A stretch of 64,000 nt of DNA from Crocodylus rhombifer. Its lineage: Eukaryota > Chordata > Crocodylia > Crocodylidae. Within the stretch, counting starts at the first letter, position 1; the number at the start of each line of letters is the position of its first letter. The translations under genes and the position numbers were made by a program. The stretch spans positions 130,776 to 194,775 of the forward strand of contig JAVSML010024566.1 in assembly GCA_038503035.1 (NCBI GenBank), written 5' to 3'. The notes beneath the pieces are model-generated. The model did no database searches. It saw nothing but the letters and a program-made list of their open reading frames with translations, and was not told the origin of the DNA. Shown here piece by piece: positions 1 through 11,142 of the stretch.

Positions 1-1812
1 GACCAGAATTCAAGATGTGCGTATCTTGTGACAGTACTATGCCTGCTTCCAGTGGAAATACCTGAATTGCCATGGAGGTTCTCGTGTTTCCCCCCAAAGG
101 GTCTGCGTGCAGAACTTCTATATTAGAGACTAGAGAGAAGCATTATAAGAGGCTGCAACTTTCTCCTAGGCAAATCAATGGATTTGACTTTTGATCATGG
201 GACTCAAGATGCAGCTGGGTGTTGTGTGCTTTTCAAAACCTAATTTTCAGTGAGACCATCTGTGGCCTTTGCTCTGGTAGTATCCATAACCACTTTTTTT
301 TTGAGTAACTGTATAACTATCCCACAGTTGACTCACAAGCAGGAACTGTTGTTGTAGGTGGATATCAGTAGTCTAATGGAAAAGTACATATCCTAACTGG
401 ATGGTTAGACAATGACACAGTGTGATGTAAACATACACATGAAAGTTCATATTTCTCAATGTTTGTAAAGCAACATTGATAAATTAGGGAGGAAAGTTAC
501 TAAATTGAACAGACCTCTTATTGAATGAGTAGTTACTCCTGAAAGTGTGTTCTTTAGCTGCTGATAACAGAAACTGATGCAAAAGGAAATCCTATTAGAA
601 TCTGTTTGTGATGTAATAGCTTTACCATAAACACTCTCCTTTCATTCTACAAAACTCTGGGAAATTTCCTAGTGTTTAGTTCTGCACAAACAAAATCAAA
701 GTACCTCCTACACATATTTTATGAAAATAATGGCAGATGGATGATTTGATTTAAATGAAATTAAAAAATCACCTTATGTCAAATTCAGGGTCTGCTTTTA
801 GACACACTTTATCCTTATGAAAAAAAATCTGTATGCTAGGTCTATTATTAGAGCTCATCATTCTCTTGTGCGTGAAGTTATGGTCAATAAAAATGATTAT
901 TTGAAAAAGAGTTGAAAAAAGGGGCATATAATAAGTGGTTGAAGGAGTGAACCCATAAGGTCTAACATAACTAAGTTCAAGTTCCAAGCAGTACAGTTTC
1001 TCTTATTAGAAAGAGAAATCCATCATAACCAGATAAGGCGATAAAACTACATAGATCTTGGTATGGATTGGTGAATGGTTGTACTAGTTACCAAGTGAAC
1101 TCAAAAAGAGCTCAAAGAGCCCTATTTTCTTAAATTCCAGGAGGTAATACAGAATGACTGTGATGTAAGGTTTCAGTAATGACATCAGATGTTCGTGATC
1201 CTATATTCTGATGCCATATTCCTTTCATTTAAAAGTAAGTGGGTTTTGTGGAATTTTTTCTATTATTTATTTTGAACGTATGAGAAACAAGCTTGTTCTA
1301 ATAAAATAAGCTAGTCTACATCTAGTGTCAGAATGAACATTGCAAGATCAGGATGAAATATGTGCCCCTGGTTCTGAATCATCAAATCTCAAAGGAAAGA
1401 TAAGGTAATTAGTAGTTGAATGGATAAACTCATGAGATTTTCATCCCTGAATTTCCATGGCCAAGCTATCAGAATTCAATTGAAATAAATCAAGTCTCCT
1501 GTCTGATGTTTCTTAACATTCTTGAAGTAGCAGACCTGGGTGGGGCATGGGGCAAAGTATGTATGTTATGTATAGACTAGGTTCAGGCTCCATGTAATAG
1601 GAAATTCATTTCCCAAGGATCTACTTTGCCTGAAAAAGGTTTGTTGACATGTTCTGCTTCTCCTGCTTGCAAAAAGTTTCTTATAGGGGGACTCCCATTA
1701 AAAATGAGTGAATTGATGACTCAATGTTCACAGATTGCTTGTGAAGGTTGTCTACCCACTGAGATTATCTGCTCGTAGGTTCCTACCAGATATACAGCTG
1801 TCAAGGTAATAC
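1..1812. other. Unassigned AT-rich DNA
   Basis: No coding region, recognisable repeat or RNA gene is seen here. Open frames are short and lack family motifs. The base composition matches intron or intergenic DNA of a vertebrate. Confidence 0.5.
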
Positions 1813-1813
1813 C

Positions 1814-2940
1814 ATGAACAATGCAAAAGTTCTACAACTAGATCACCTCTCAATACTGAGGAAGATCTTACTCTTTTGTGTTTGTTTAGGTCAGGAACGT
1901 CAAATTCAAATAAGCTGCTGGGCCACATCTAGACCATGGGACTTCTCACCACAGCTACCAGAACCAGTGCCAGCATCATCAAACAAGGAGTTATTGCCTC
2001 TGCTGCTCAAACCTTGTTGTTGCGGCTGCTGGAACCACCGTGTCACCACAGCCAGCATATAGGAGTTAACACCACCACCACTCATGGCCCCACCACAAAT
2101 TTGTATGCCAGACAGTGATCAAAACACCAGAAATTTGATGATGGGTAAGAGGCTGGAGACATTAATTCCCTCATTGCCAGTGATACCAGTTAAGCAGCTC
2201 TGGGAGCATCAGCAAAATGCTCCACAGGCTGGATATGGAAGCAAGTCATCCAGCCAGAGAGAAGTTCCATAGGCTGGATGACCTATCTCCATGGGATGGA
2301 TTCAGTTTGTGGGCTGTATATTTGCCACCCACAAAGAGACCAAAAATTCCAGGGATGCTGATATATACATATCAGACATGTGGCCAAGAGTTTGAATACC
2401 ATGGGAGTGAATCCCTTCAACAGCTCTTATAATAATGATAAGAGTAAGAGCCATCCAGGAACCTCTACCTGGTGTAGGAAGTCTAGAGTATTTAGATGAA
2501 AAGGATCCTGAGAAAGAAAATTCTCTGCTCTCTTCTGATGCTAAAAAAGACAGTGTGGTATTCCTCATTAAATGGAGGAGCTATTTCTGTGGAATTGGTG
2601 GGAGCTTGCAAAGAACAAGGTCTTCTTGCTGCTGGCAGAGTAGAGGGTACTGAAGGCAGAATGAAGGGCAATAACCTTTGGGGAAGCTAGAAAAAGAGAC
2701 TCTGGTATAGAGAAGACAGTTATGGCTGTTGTTGCCAAATATACTCTGGGTGTCAAACGAGTTGAAGATGAATCAGATAGTAAAGTCAAATGTAGCCAGT
2801 GAACTGATGTCATCTGATCCGATACGAGAACAACAGGTGACATCAGTATAATTTTATTTCTATTGGGGTAGCGTACCTTGGAACAACTGGCACTGGGGTC
2901 CATGGTACCATTCTTATCTGCCTGGCTTTCATCAGTAAGA
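1814..2940 (+). pseudogene. Decayed coding-like patch, unidentified
   Basis: Several short plus-strand open segments in different frames follow each other (1814-2062, 1936-2118, 2435-2653 and a segment near 2700-2800), separated by stops and frame changes. Some stretches have protein-like composition, for example an acidic, lysine-rich segment around 2470-2560. This is the pattern of an old processed pseudogene or a decayed mobile-element ORF. I could not match it to a family and see no poly(A) tail or target duplication, so the call rests on composition only. Confidence 0.25.
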
Positions 2941-2954
2941 TCACAGATATAATA

Positions 2955-4250
2955 CTAGGAAATATATAGGCAATCCTGCATCTTCTCTTCATTTAGTCCA
3001 GCCACGGTATGGGTGCTCATGGAATGTTTTCTGTATTTGACTGTGAACAGGGCAGTAAAAGCCCCTCTAGTGTGTCCCAGACCCCTGCCCCATGTGCCCT
3101 GATACTCACCACAGAAGCCCAAACGGGTGGCAGCTGGGAAGAGATGTGGACACAAGCTCCATGATTTTGGAGCTGCCTGAGGCTACGGATCAGTGAGGGA
3201 TGGGGGCGGAGCCTTGGAGAGATGCAGGCTGCTCATATAGCAGTTGGGAGAGCAGCTGAGCGGCTGGCGGGGGAAGAGCGAGACGCCAGCCAGGAGATGC
3301 CAGCAGCAGAGTGAAGGATCACCCCACTGGAGAGCAGGCAAGAGGAGCAGAGCAGCGACCAGAGGGCTCTGCCATGGCAGAGAGGAAGCCCAAGCCTGGG
3401 GAGCCACGGGATGCCTGGGAGCAACACCCCAGCCCAACCAGGGAATACAGGTACAGTGGCTGGGGAAGGTGGCAGGGAGCTGCTAGCCCCCACAAGCAGC
3501 TCGGTGGGGAGGAAAGAGCAGCCCAGTGTGGGAACTGTGTGCCCCACCAGCTCAGGAGGAGCAAGAGAGTGACCCCAGGTCAGCAGGGATCTGGAGGCAG
3601 TCATGCTGGGAAGACAGATCAGGGTGGGGCACAGGGCATCTGCCCACTCCCATAATCACTAGGAGGGAAGGGACGAACAAGTCCCCCCTTTTCTTTCTCC
3701 CCCTTCCTTTGTTTTGAGTGACCAAGCAGGCGCTGGGAAATGGGATTCCAGGAGTCCGTCGGTAGAGGCCGGAGGTTTTCTGTTGGATTCATTTGAAGTC
3801 CTAGTCAGCCTTAAGTCAGGGCAGGTTTATGTGCCCAAGTCGGCCTGAAGCTGAGGAACTGGCTGTGGGTGAAGATTGTACTGGCCAAGAAGGCCCAACC
3901 CATCCCAGGGTGGGCAATCTGGGTGAAAGGAGATATTATCCAGAGGAAGACCTGCAGAGTGCAGCATTTGTCCAGGCTGTGGACGTGGTAAGGCTGGGGT
4001 AAAGGGAGCTTTTGGAGCCCCAAAAAGAAAAGACTGGGGTCGAGATCTCTTCACTTTTGGGGGCCACCTGAAGGGAGCTGCCTCCCCACCAAGGAACATC
4101 AAAGACATGGCAGGTGAGTAGGAGCAGCACCCATACCATGTAGGTGGCACCAGAGCCCAAGTCTCACCCTGTCATTGCTTGGGAGCAAGGCACCTATCAA
4201 GAAGAGGCCAAAGTCCTACAACACCTACAAGCACAATTGACAATAAACTA
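2955..4250 (+). repeat. GC-rich interspersed-repeat-like block with promoter-like start
   Basis: This block is much more GC-rich than its flanks. It holds a GC-box-like GGGGCGGAGC at 3203-3212 and a TATA-like CATATAGC at 3234-3241, about 30 bases downstream, followed by a GC-rich leader-like stretch. Open frames here (for example 3311-3655) are low-complexity Gly/Arg/Gln-rich and not recognisable. It could be an LTR or 5' region of an old retroelement. Strand and limits are guesses from the promoter-like order. Confidence 0.3.
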
Positions 4251-4554
4251 GGAGGAAGAAGTCTCTTTTCATTCAAAGAAAAATAAATACTGGTTCCCAT
4301 CTACTTCTCATAAAAGTACAGCAGAAAGACTTTTCTAGAAAACAAAGATAATCCCAGAATTTTTAGATATTGCATAGAACCCAAGATGGATGAACTGGTA
4401 CTGAATTAAGCTATTGTTGTCTGTACTCCATAAGAAAAGCTTGGCTGCAGTTGTGCATAATGCTATGAAGCTGATAGCAATAGAATATGCTGGAACCTAA
4501 GATGAATAAATGAAGTCTGCTGAAGTCAAAATTACATAGCTCAGATTTCAACAG

Positions 4555-5045
4555 ACTGAGGGTATCTACATGTGTCCTTCACTGCAGAGTTGACTAATTA
4601 GCACTGCAGTAAGGCATCACTGTCTACACGTGGGTGCCAGAGTAAACTAATTAACTCTGCCGTAGGATAGTGCTGCCTGACACAAATACTATCCTACGGC
4701 AGAGATATTGACTTTGCCACAATGCATGTGTAGACAGTGACTGGATCTGGCTGGAGTATGAGGGTGCTACAGTGCATTGACTGCCTGTTGGCTAGTTTCC
4801 ACACTGTAGCACCTTTGTGCCCCAGCCAGCCCCTCTGCAGGACACTAAACTGGCGTGGAGCAGCTCTGGGCTGGGAGGCTGACTCCTCAGGCTCCTTACC
4901 AGCCTGAGCTCTGCTTCCCTGGCTCACTGTGCTGTGGCCCCAGGGTGCACATGTAAATGCTGCACCTGGAAGCAATAAACTCTGATGCAAACTGCAGTGG
5001 AGTTTATTCAGGTGCAATAATTGCATGTGTAGATGCACCCACAGA
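4555..5045. mobile_element. Fold-back MITE-like repeat
   Basis: The core is a perfect 17-bp inverted repeat, 4655-4671 against 4688-4704 (key half CTGCCGTAGGATAGT), with a 16-base spacer. A second outer pair, CACTGTCTACACGTG near 4619 and CATGTGTAGACAGTG near 4725-4739, lies in the same symmetry, so about 120 bases can fold into one long hairpin. The motif GCATGTGTAGATGCA near 5022 resembles termini of hAT-like MITEs. No coding capacity is seen. Outer limits are uncertain. Confidence 0.5.
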
Positions 5046-7936
5046 GAATCTGGTATGGGCTGAAGAATCAGCCAGTCTTTATTTGAGACTGAGAATTTGA
5101 AAGTGTGGCCAGTAGTCATGAAAGCTGTCATCTGTGCATGAGTGTTATCTGGCTGAATGACGCTCTTCTTGCTGCAGCAAGTCTCTGAATAACCAGAGAA
5201 ACATGTGAGATAGGTGACAAAGTTATACTCCAGTTCAGGGGAAATATATCTGATACAGAGCCTTTGTTTCTGGCAGATCTGTAGCAACAGAAGGGACTCT
5301 TCACATTCAGCTGGATGGCAAATGGTTTATTATAGAAAAACACACTTCCTGAAGAGAAGATACACACACTAGTAACGATGTTGTGCATGTTACCTGTTAG
5401 GTGGGATGTATATGGCATTCAGCCATCTTTATCTACTACTTCAGAAGACAAAAGAGCTTTGGAACACGAAGGTTTAACCTGGTCTACTTTAAAACAAAAC
5501 CAAATTTACTATAAAATGCTAACAAATATATGGAGAGATCTTTAAAGATATACGGCTGACATGAAATCTCTGTGTTAAGTATGCATGAGTTAATTCTACC
5601 AAGTTGTATAAATAGTAAAGCTGGTTGAAAAAATATTCACAGAATATTTTCCCTGAGAAATGTAGCTTTGCTGAAATCCAAATATTTCTAAGGAAGTTAT
5701 TAGTTTCAATGAAAATCTCAAAAAGAAAAAGTAGAAATAAATAATGTCTACTTTTCTTTAATGCCATAATGTCAAAGGTCTTTAAAATTTCTATTATTAT
5801 ACCACATGTATTATAAATATAATAAAAGCATCAAAATAACTATTCCATGTTATCAAAATAAATTATGTAATATTCCTAAATATTTTTAAAATTTATGGGA
5901 ATTTTTGGGCTTCTGGCTTTTCAATTTGGGCTTCTGGCTTTTCAATTTGGAATGTTGTTTTTTTTTTAATTTCAGAATTTTCCAAAGAACAGAAATTCCA
6001 GTTTCCAACCTGCTCTAGGGAATACTTAACCATATAGACTTTAATTATATGGTCCCATATAATTCCCCAATCTATGCAATAGTGTCTGCTGTTCTGTCTT
6101 TCGAGGATACAGTATCAGAGCATCTGGGAAGTGACCTGATGGTGTACAGATTGGTTGGCTGCTGCTGACATGGGTCTTCAGATGCAATTTAAAGCTGTCA
6201 TGCACCCAATGAATCCATAGGAAGAAGCAGATATTCAACACTGCCTGCTTTCTCTTGTCATTTACCATAATTACCTAAATTCAATTAAATTTAAGATTAA
6301 ATTTAGAACAATTTCAAGGATTAGAATTTAAACATTGAAAATTAATAAATTTGTTATAATTTTCCATGTCTAGAATCTAACTATTGAAGGTTCATCTTAA
6401 ATTTGTACCTCCCTCCCTTACTGCTGCAGCAGACAAAGCAGTGGCAGGGAGGCAAGCTGCAGCAGGGGGCAGGCAGTGGGAGAATCAAGTGGTCTGCCCC
6501 CTCCCCCTTGTCCTCATACCTTGCCTTTTACTACCTTTCCCCCTTCCATACTTGCCCCTCTGCAACATGCTTGGCACTTGCCTGCCTCATGGTGCCTGCA
6601 TTCTGCTGGCACCTGCCCCTGCACTTGCCCCTCACCATGCCTGCCCCCCTTGGTGCCAGCCCCTTTTGCCACTTGTCCTCTCCTCCCATGTTGAATGGGG
6701 GGGAGAGACTTGCCTTGGATTCAAGTAAATACAATACTTTCTCAATTAATTCAATGGCACCTGCTGGAGTAGAAGGACAGAATTTTGTACCCATTGTACC
6801 ACATGGGGTAAAGTGAATGCAGCATACTATAATAAGGTGTTGAGTTGTTATAATGGGAATAGAAGCATACCATATTTACATTTCTATAAGCTGGAAAGTA
6901 AACCTTGTAAGTTGGTTCATTTTGGCCACATAGCAAGTAAAACATACAATCTGAACTCCCTATTCCTTCCACTCCCTCTTTGGGTGGAGAGTTCATGGAA
7001 TAAAACAATGCTACAAAGACACCTACAACTAGTTACAATTCTTTCTAGGAAAGGCTAATTACATAAAGAAACCTGTAAAGGGGACAAAGTTTCAAACTGG
7101 AAAATCAAAGTGGTCCTCAATTTATGCAAAGCTCACCCCCAAATAAATGTTTTCTAGTGATGTGAAGATTCAGAAAATGCTTTAACAGCAATAACTGGGA
7201 TGGACGCTGTGTTGTAATAATTTGGATACACTTGACTAATGCAGTTATTTGCAATGAGGTTGGCGCAGTGCCCAAAGCACTGAGCAAACAAATACAGCAA
7301 GACATCCAGTTTAGTGCCTTCCAATACTGCAACAAGGTTTTTGTTCAGTCCAGGGGCACTGTGGACACTATAGTGTACTGTAGTATCAGAAATTACTAAA
7401 ATATTTTTTATCTTTCTTTGTTAAATTCACCAGTATGTTTTATGTAAAAATGCTGGTGAGGCATAAGCATTTTTAATCAAATTAGTATGCAACATAAGGC
7501 AGCTGTGTATTCAAATGGGTTTTTAAGCAATTTGGTTGTTTTCTTTATAATAACAGGAAAGAACATTTTGATTTTGAAGGTGACAGAGGCAATATTACCA
7601 GAATTAAACAATCTGAATTAGCTTTTTCATGAAATGTAATATGTTTTATGCTTTTAGATGGGATGCTCCAGTGCTTTCAGATGAGCCTTTCACTGTCACA
7701 GTCAATGGCTAGGAACAGAATAAGCTCTGGAGGTAGGATTATCCTCAAATTTAATTTTTTTAGAAGAAGCTAATGGCAAATGTTTCTAGCAAACTTTAGG
7801 TGCATCTATGTTATAACTAGAGAACCAAGACAGGATATTAAAAGAAGAGATAAGTATGAAATTAGTAAACAAAGTTTGACATTTTGCTTAGTTTGAATTT
7901 GATTCCCAAAATGCATGTAATTTCTGAATGTCTAAA

Positions 7937-7938
<2 letters not shown>
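5046..7938. other. Unassigned DNA
   Basis: No convincing gene is seen. It contains a short 21-bp tandem duplication near 5907 and a pyrimidine-rich, GC-rich patch (6400-6720) whose open frames in several phases look like composition artefacts. Confidence 0.4.
5907..5948. repeat. 21-bp direct tandem duplication
   Basis: The unit GGGCTTCTGGCTTTTCAATTT occurs twice head to tail without a mismatch. It is most simply a replication slippage event. Confidence 0.85.

Positions 7939-7976
<38 letters not shown>
7939..7976. repeat. (AC)19 microsatellite
   Basis: An uninterrupted run of 19 AC dinucleotides, followed to about 8040 by AT/TA-rich steps such as repeated ATATATAC and CATAATATA. A typical vertebrate dinucleotide repeat, likely polymorphic in length. 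Confidence 0.95.
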
Positions 7977-7977
<1 letters not shown>

Positions 7978-8040
7978 ATAACATATATACATGTATATAC
8001 ACATAATATATATACACATAATATATTATATATATATTGC

Positions 8041-11000
8041 ATGCAGTGTATGTGCATATTTTTGCTGTCAGGCAGACAGATGCAGGCAAACCTATATATC
8101 AAAATTTGTCAACAAAGAAAATAATGGAAATTTAACTTCAGATTATATAGTAGGGTGAGAAAAAAATCTACCTTCTGAACAGCTGCATGAGAACCAAGAT
8201 AATGAATTCCAGAGATTTCTTACAGTTTTTATTGTGTTTTTGAAATTCTTCATGTTAAATTACCCTTTCTCCCATTTATAATATTGCAGCCTGGTTCTCT
8301 GTAAGTGGACATTCCTTGAGTAATATTAAAAACAGTATTCCCCTGAAAAATTACACAGTGATTCCAGGAGTTTGGTATCAAATGTTCTGAATTTACCAGC
8401 CAAAAGAGCATGTTTTTTTTCTTTCTGTAAACACAGCTGGGATTCTGAGAATCAAGCTGGGTTCTTTCCATTTTGCATATCACCAGTTCTCAAAACCCAC
8501 AATGAAACATACACAAGTCCATTGTTTAAGATGACTCTGTGCTGCCATGGACCACATTTAAATGTATTTGATTGGAACTGACAGTAGTGGTCAATAAAAT
8601 TGATGCATAAGAAAACTGGAAAGGCTTTACCCCATCATAGCTGATTTAACTCCGCAGGGCTTTAAGAAGTTATTTTTTTCTAATCGGAGAAGTAGTTAAA
8701 ACCAATAATAATGGGGACCACACAGAAACCCTAAAAAGTAGGTTTATTTTGTTATAGAAATAATGAACTATAGCTTTGAATATACAAAAGAAACAAGTGT
8801 CTCAAATAAGGCAGCACCATTTTTATAAACCACATTTCAGAACAAATGAACACTTTAGAAGCAAGGATTAGGATGCTGGAAGATATCTATTGGTTTGTCT
8901 GTCTGCCTGCATCTTGCAGTCTTCTAATCCTTGAGAAACTGTATATATGCTCAGAATGTCCTCGGTATTACGTTTATGAATCTGACTGACCAATGTTAAA
9001 TAGGGTAGTCTGTTATTTTTAATTCTACCCTTGTGAAAAGGACAGGACTAGGCAGGATTCAAATATATACATAAAATTATGCAGTTTCTTCTGAAAGGAT
9101 GCCATCTCTCAGGATAAAAGGGAAGTGGTGACTACAAAGACTTGGAGGCTTAGGAAGCCTCCGCAGGTCAGCCAGAAGCAATCTGGGGTCTCTGTAGTAG
9201 GTTTTGGACTACAATTAAAGCTCTGAGGGCAGGAAAATACTGTTTCTTAAAATACAATTTTAAATGAAGAGCAGCATATACTTTTCTGGAGTGCAGCTGC
9301 AACTTGAAACTTCACATCAAACTATGAAATTAAGCATCTAATAATCACAAAGGCACTGGCTCAGCTGATGTTAAAATAGCTGACTAAGCAGATTGGTTAA
9401 AACTTTATAATAACAATATGGAAATAGCTTGTATATGGTAACATGTTTCTGCTCTTTCATTTCTGAACAAAAATATTAGTCTTTTGGACAGCATTCTTCC
9501 CAGAGTTTACTAAAAAACCTAACTCACCCCCAAATACTTTAGTAGAAAAGTGTTGCTCAAGGAAGCAGCTGTCTTCCAGGAGAAAGAAGTCTGAAGAGAC
9601 ATTTTAAATAAAAATAAAAGTTTCAGGTTTGTGTCTAATAATTAATCATTTGTAGTTAACTATATTAATGTTATCTTTCAAAATGTGTGCATCCCTTATG
9701 GGATACCATGGAAAAATGTAGAAGTTGTAGGCAAGGAAGGTCTATCTGAATTCTTGGAATGGAAACTTAGATGATTACAATAACAGGAGATTAAAATAAA
9801 AGGTATATTTTTTATTACAATGAGCCACATATTTAGAAATTTGGGTTGAATTCCTACTTATTAAATGAGTCTTGGGTTTAATTTGATCACAGGCAGAACT
9901 CTTGTAGCTTTGAATAGATACTCATTTTAGACTTTATTACTCTTGGTATTGGGAAAAGCAATTTTAGTAAACTGGATGAAGTAGGTTTTCTGTATGTCAG
10001 AGGGCAAGCTGGTCCTTTTGAAGGGGTTCAAAGTTTAGCTCTGTCATGTTTCTCTTGACTGTAGCCCATCAAACAGACTGTTAAAACATAGCTCGCAGAG
10101 GAACTGTAACAGTTATAATAAGGAATGCTGGGAAAGGGGACGGAGTTATCAATAAAATACCAGTCTGAATAACAGAGAGACCCAGATAAAGAAGATCTAC
10201 AGAGACACACTTCATATAAAGGGAGTGACAAGGTGGTATTTGCAGTCTACAGCTAAAGATCAGCAAACCAGCCATACAACCAAGAAAAGGCAACTTTTGC
10301 AAAGAGAAAAATCAGTTTATTATGAGGCATTGTTATTTTCTTTTCATTACTGTCCAATATTACTTCCAAAGAAGTAATATTTTGGGAGGCAAACAAGAAG
10401 CAAGAGCTTGAGGCAAGAGTGTGTTTTTTCCTTTTCTATGGCCCAGCAGTGGATTTTCTAGTAGAGGACGAAAAGGATCTCCTCATCACTGCTTCTCCAT
10501 ATCAAGTTGGAAGTTGTTTTGTTTAAAACTCTAACTATTTAGATTTTTGTCACTCCTGGAAGGAGTTGACTGCTCTGGTTCCATTCTACAGCTAAACCAC
10601 ACAAACCAAAAAGGGAAAATGACAGAGACAATCTCTTTTTGACTTCAGAAAACATTCAATTACAATGTCCATCATCACAGATTTTTTTTCCCCAAAGGTA
10701 ACCTTTTTAAGTTTAATCTTTAAACTTCACAAGGGAGGGTGCTAGGAAATGAAAGGCATTCCTTTCCATGATTTCATAATCTATAAGGACCAACCTAAGC
10801 AATTTGGTACTACAGATTCTGTGGTATCATAAACTGGAAGCTTAACATTCAGGGGTGATTCAAGACAGAGAAAGTTAGTTATTCAGGAAACTGTAGTTCT
10901 TTAATATAAACCTGACTTCATTTGTGGAGATAATACAAAAAATAATGATATGGGACAAGATCACACAACATTTAGAAATGGGTAATTTAGTAAGAGACAG

Positions 11001-11050
11001 AAAGCTTACATTCACTAAAGGTAAAATGTATCTGACAAATTAGCTTGAAC
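8041..11050. other. Unassigned DNA
   Basis: AT-rich sequence with no coding region above background and no repeat I recognise. It ends where the CR1 copy A tail begins. Confidence 0.45.
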
Positions 11051-11142
11051 TTTCATAGATTTCATAGACATTAGGGCTGGAAGGGACCTCGGGAGATCAT
11101 CCAGTCCAGCCCCCTGCCCAAAGGGCAGGAAGTCAGCTGGGG

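Noticed and set aside
4694..5287. 197-codon minus-strand frame
   Set aside because: Covers the fold-back repeat and adjacent DNA; no motif and no splice or promoter evidence.
7939..8040. Possible regulatory or Z-DNA-forming tract
   Set aside because: Ordinary AC/TA microsatellite; no nearby gene to regulate.
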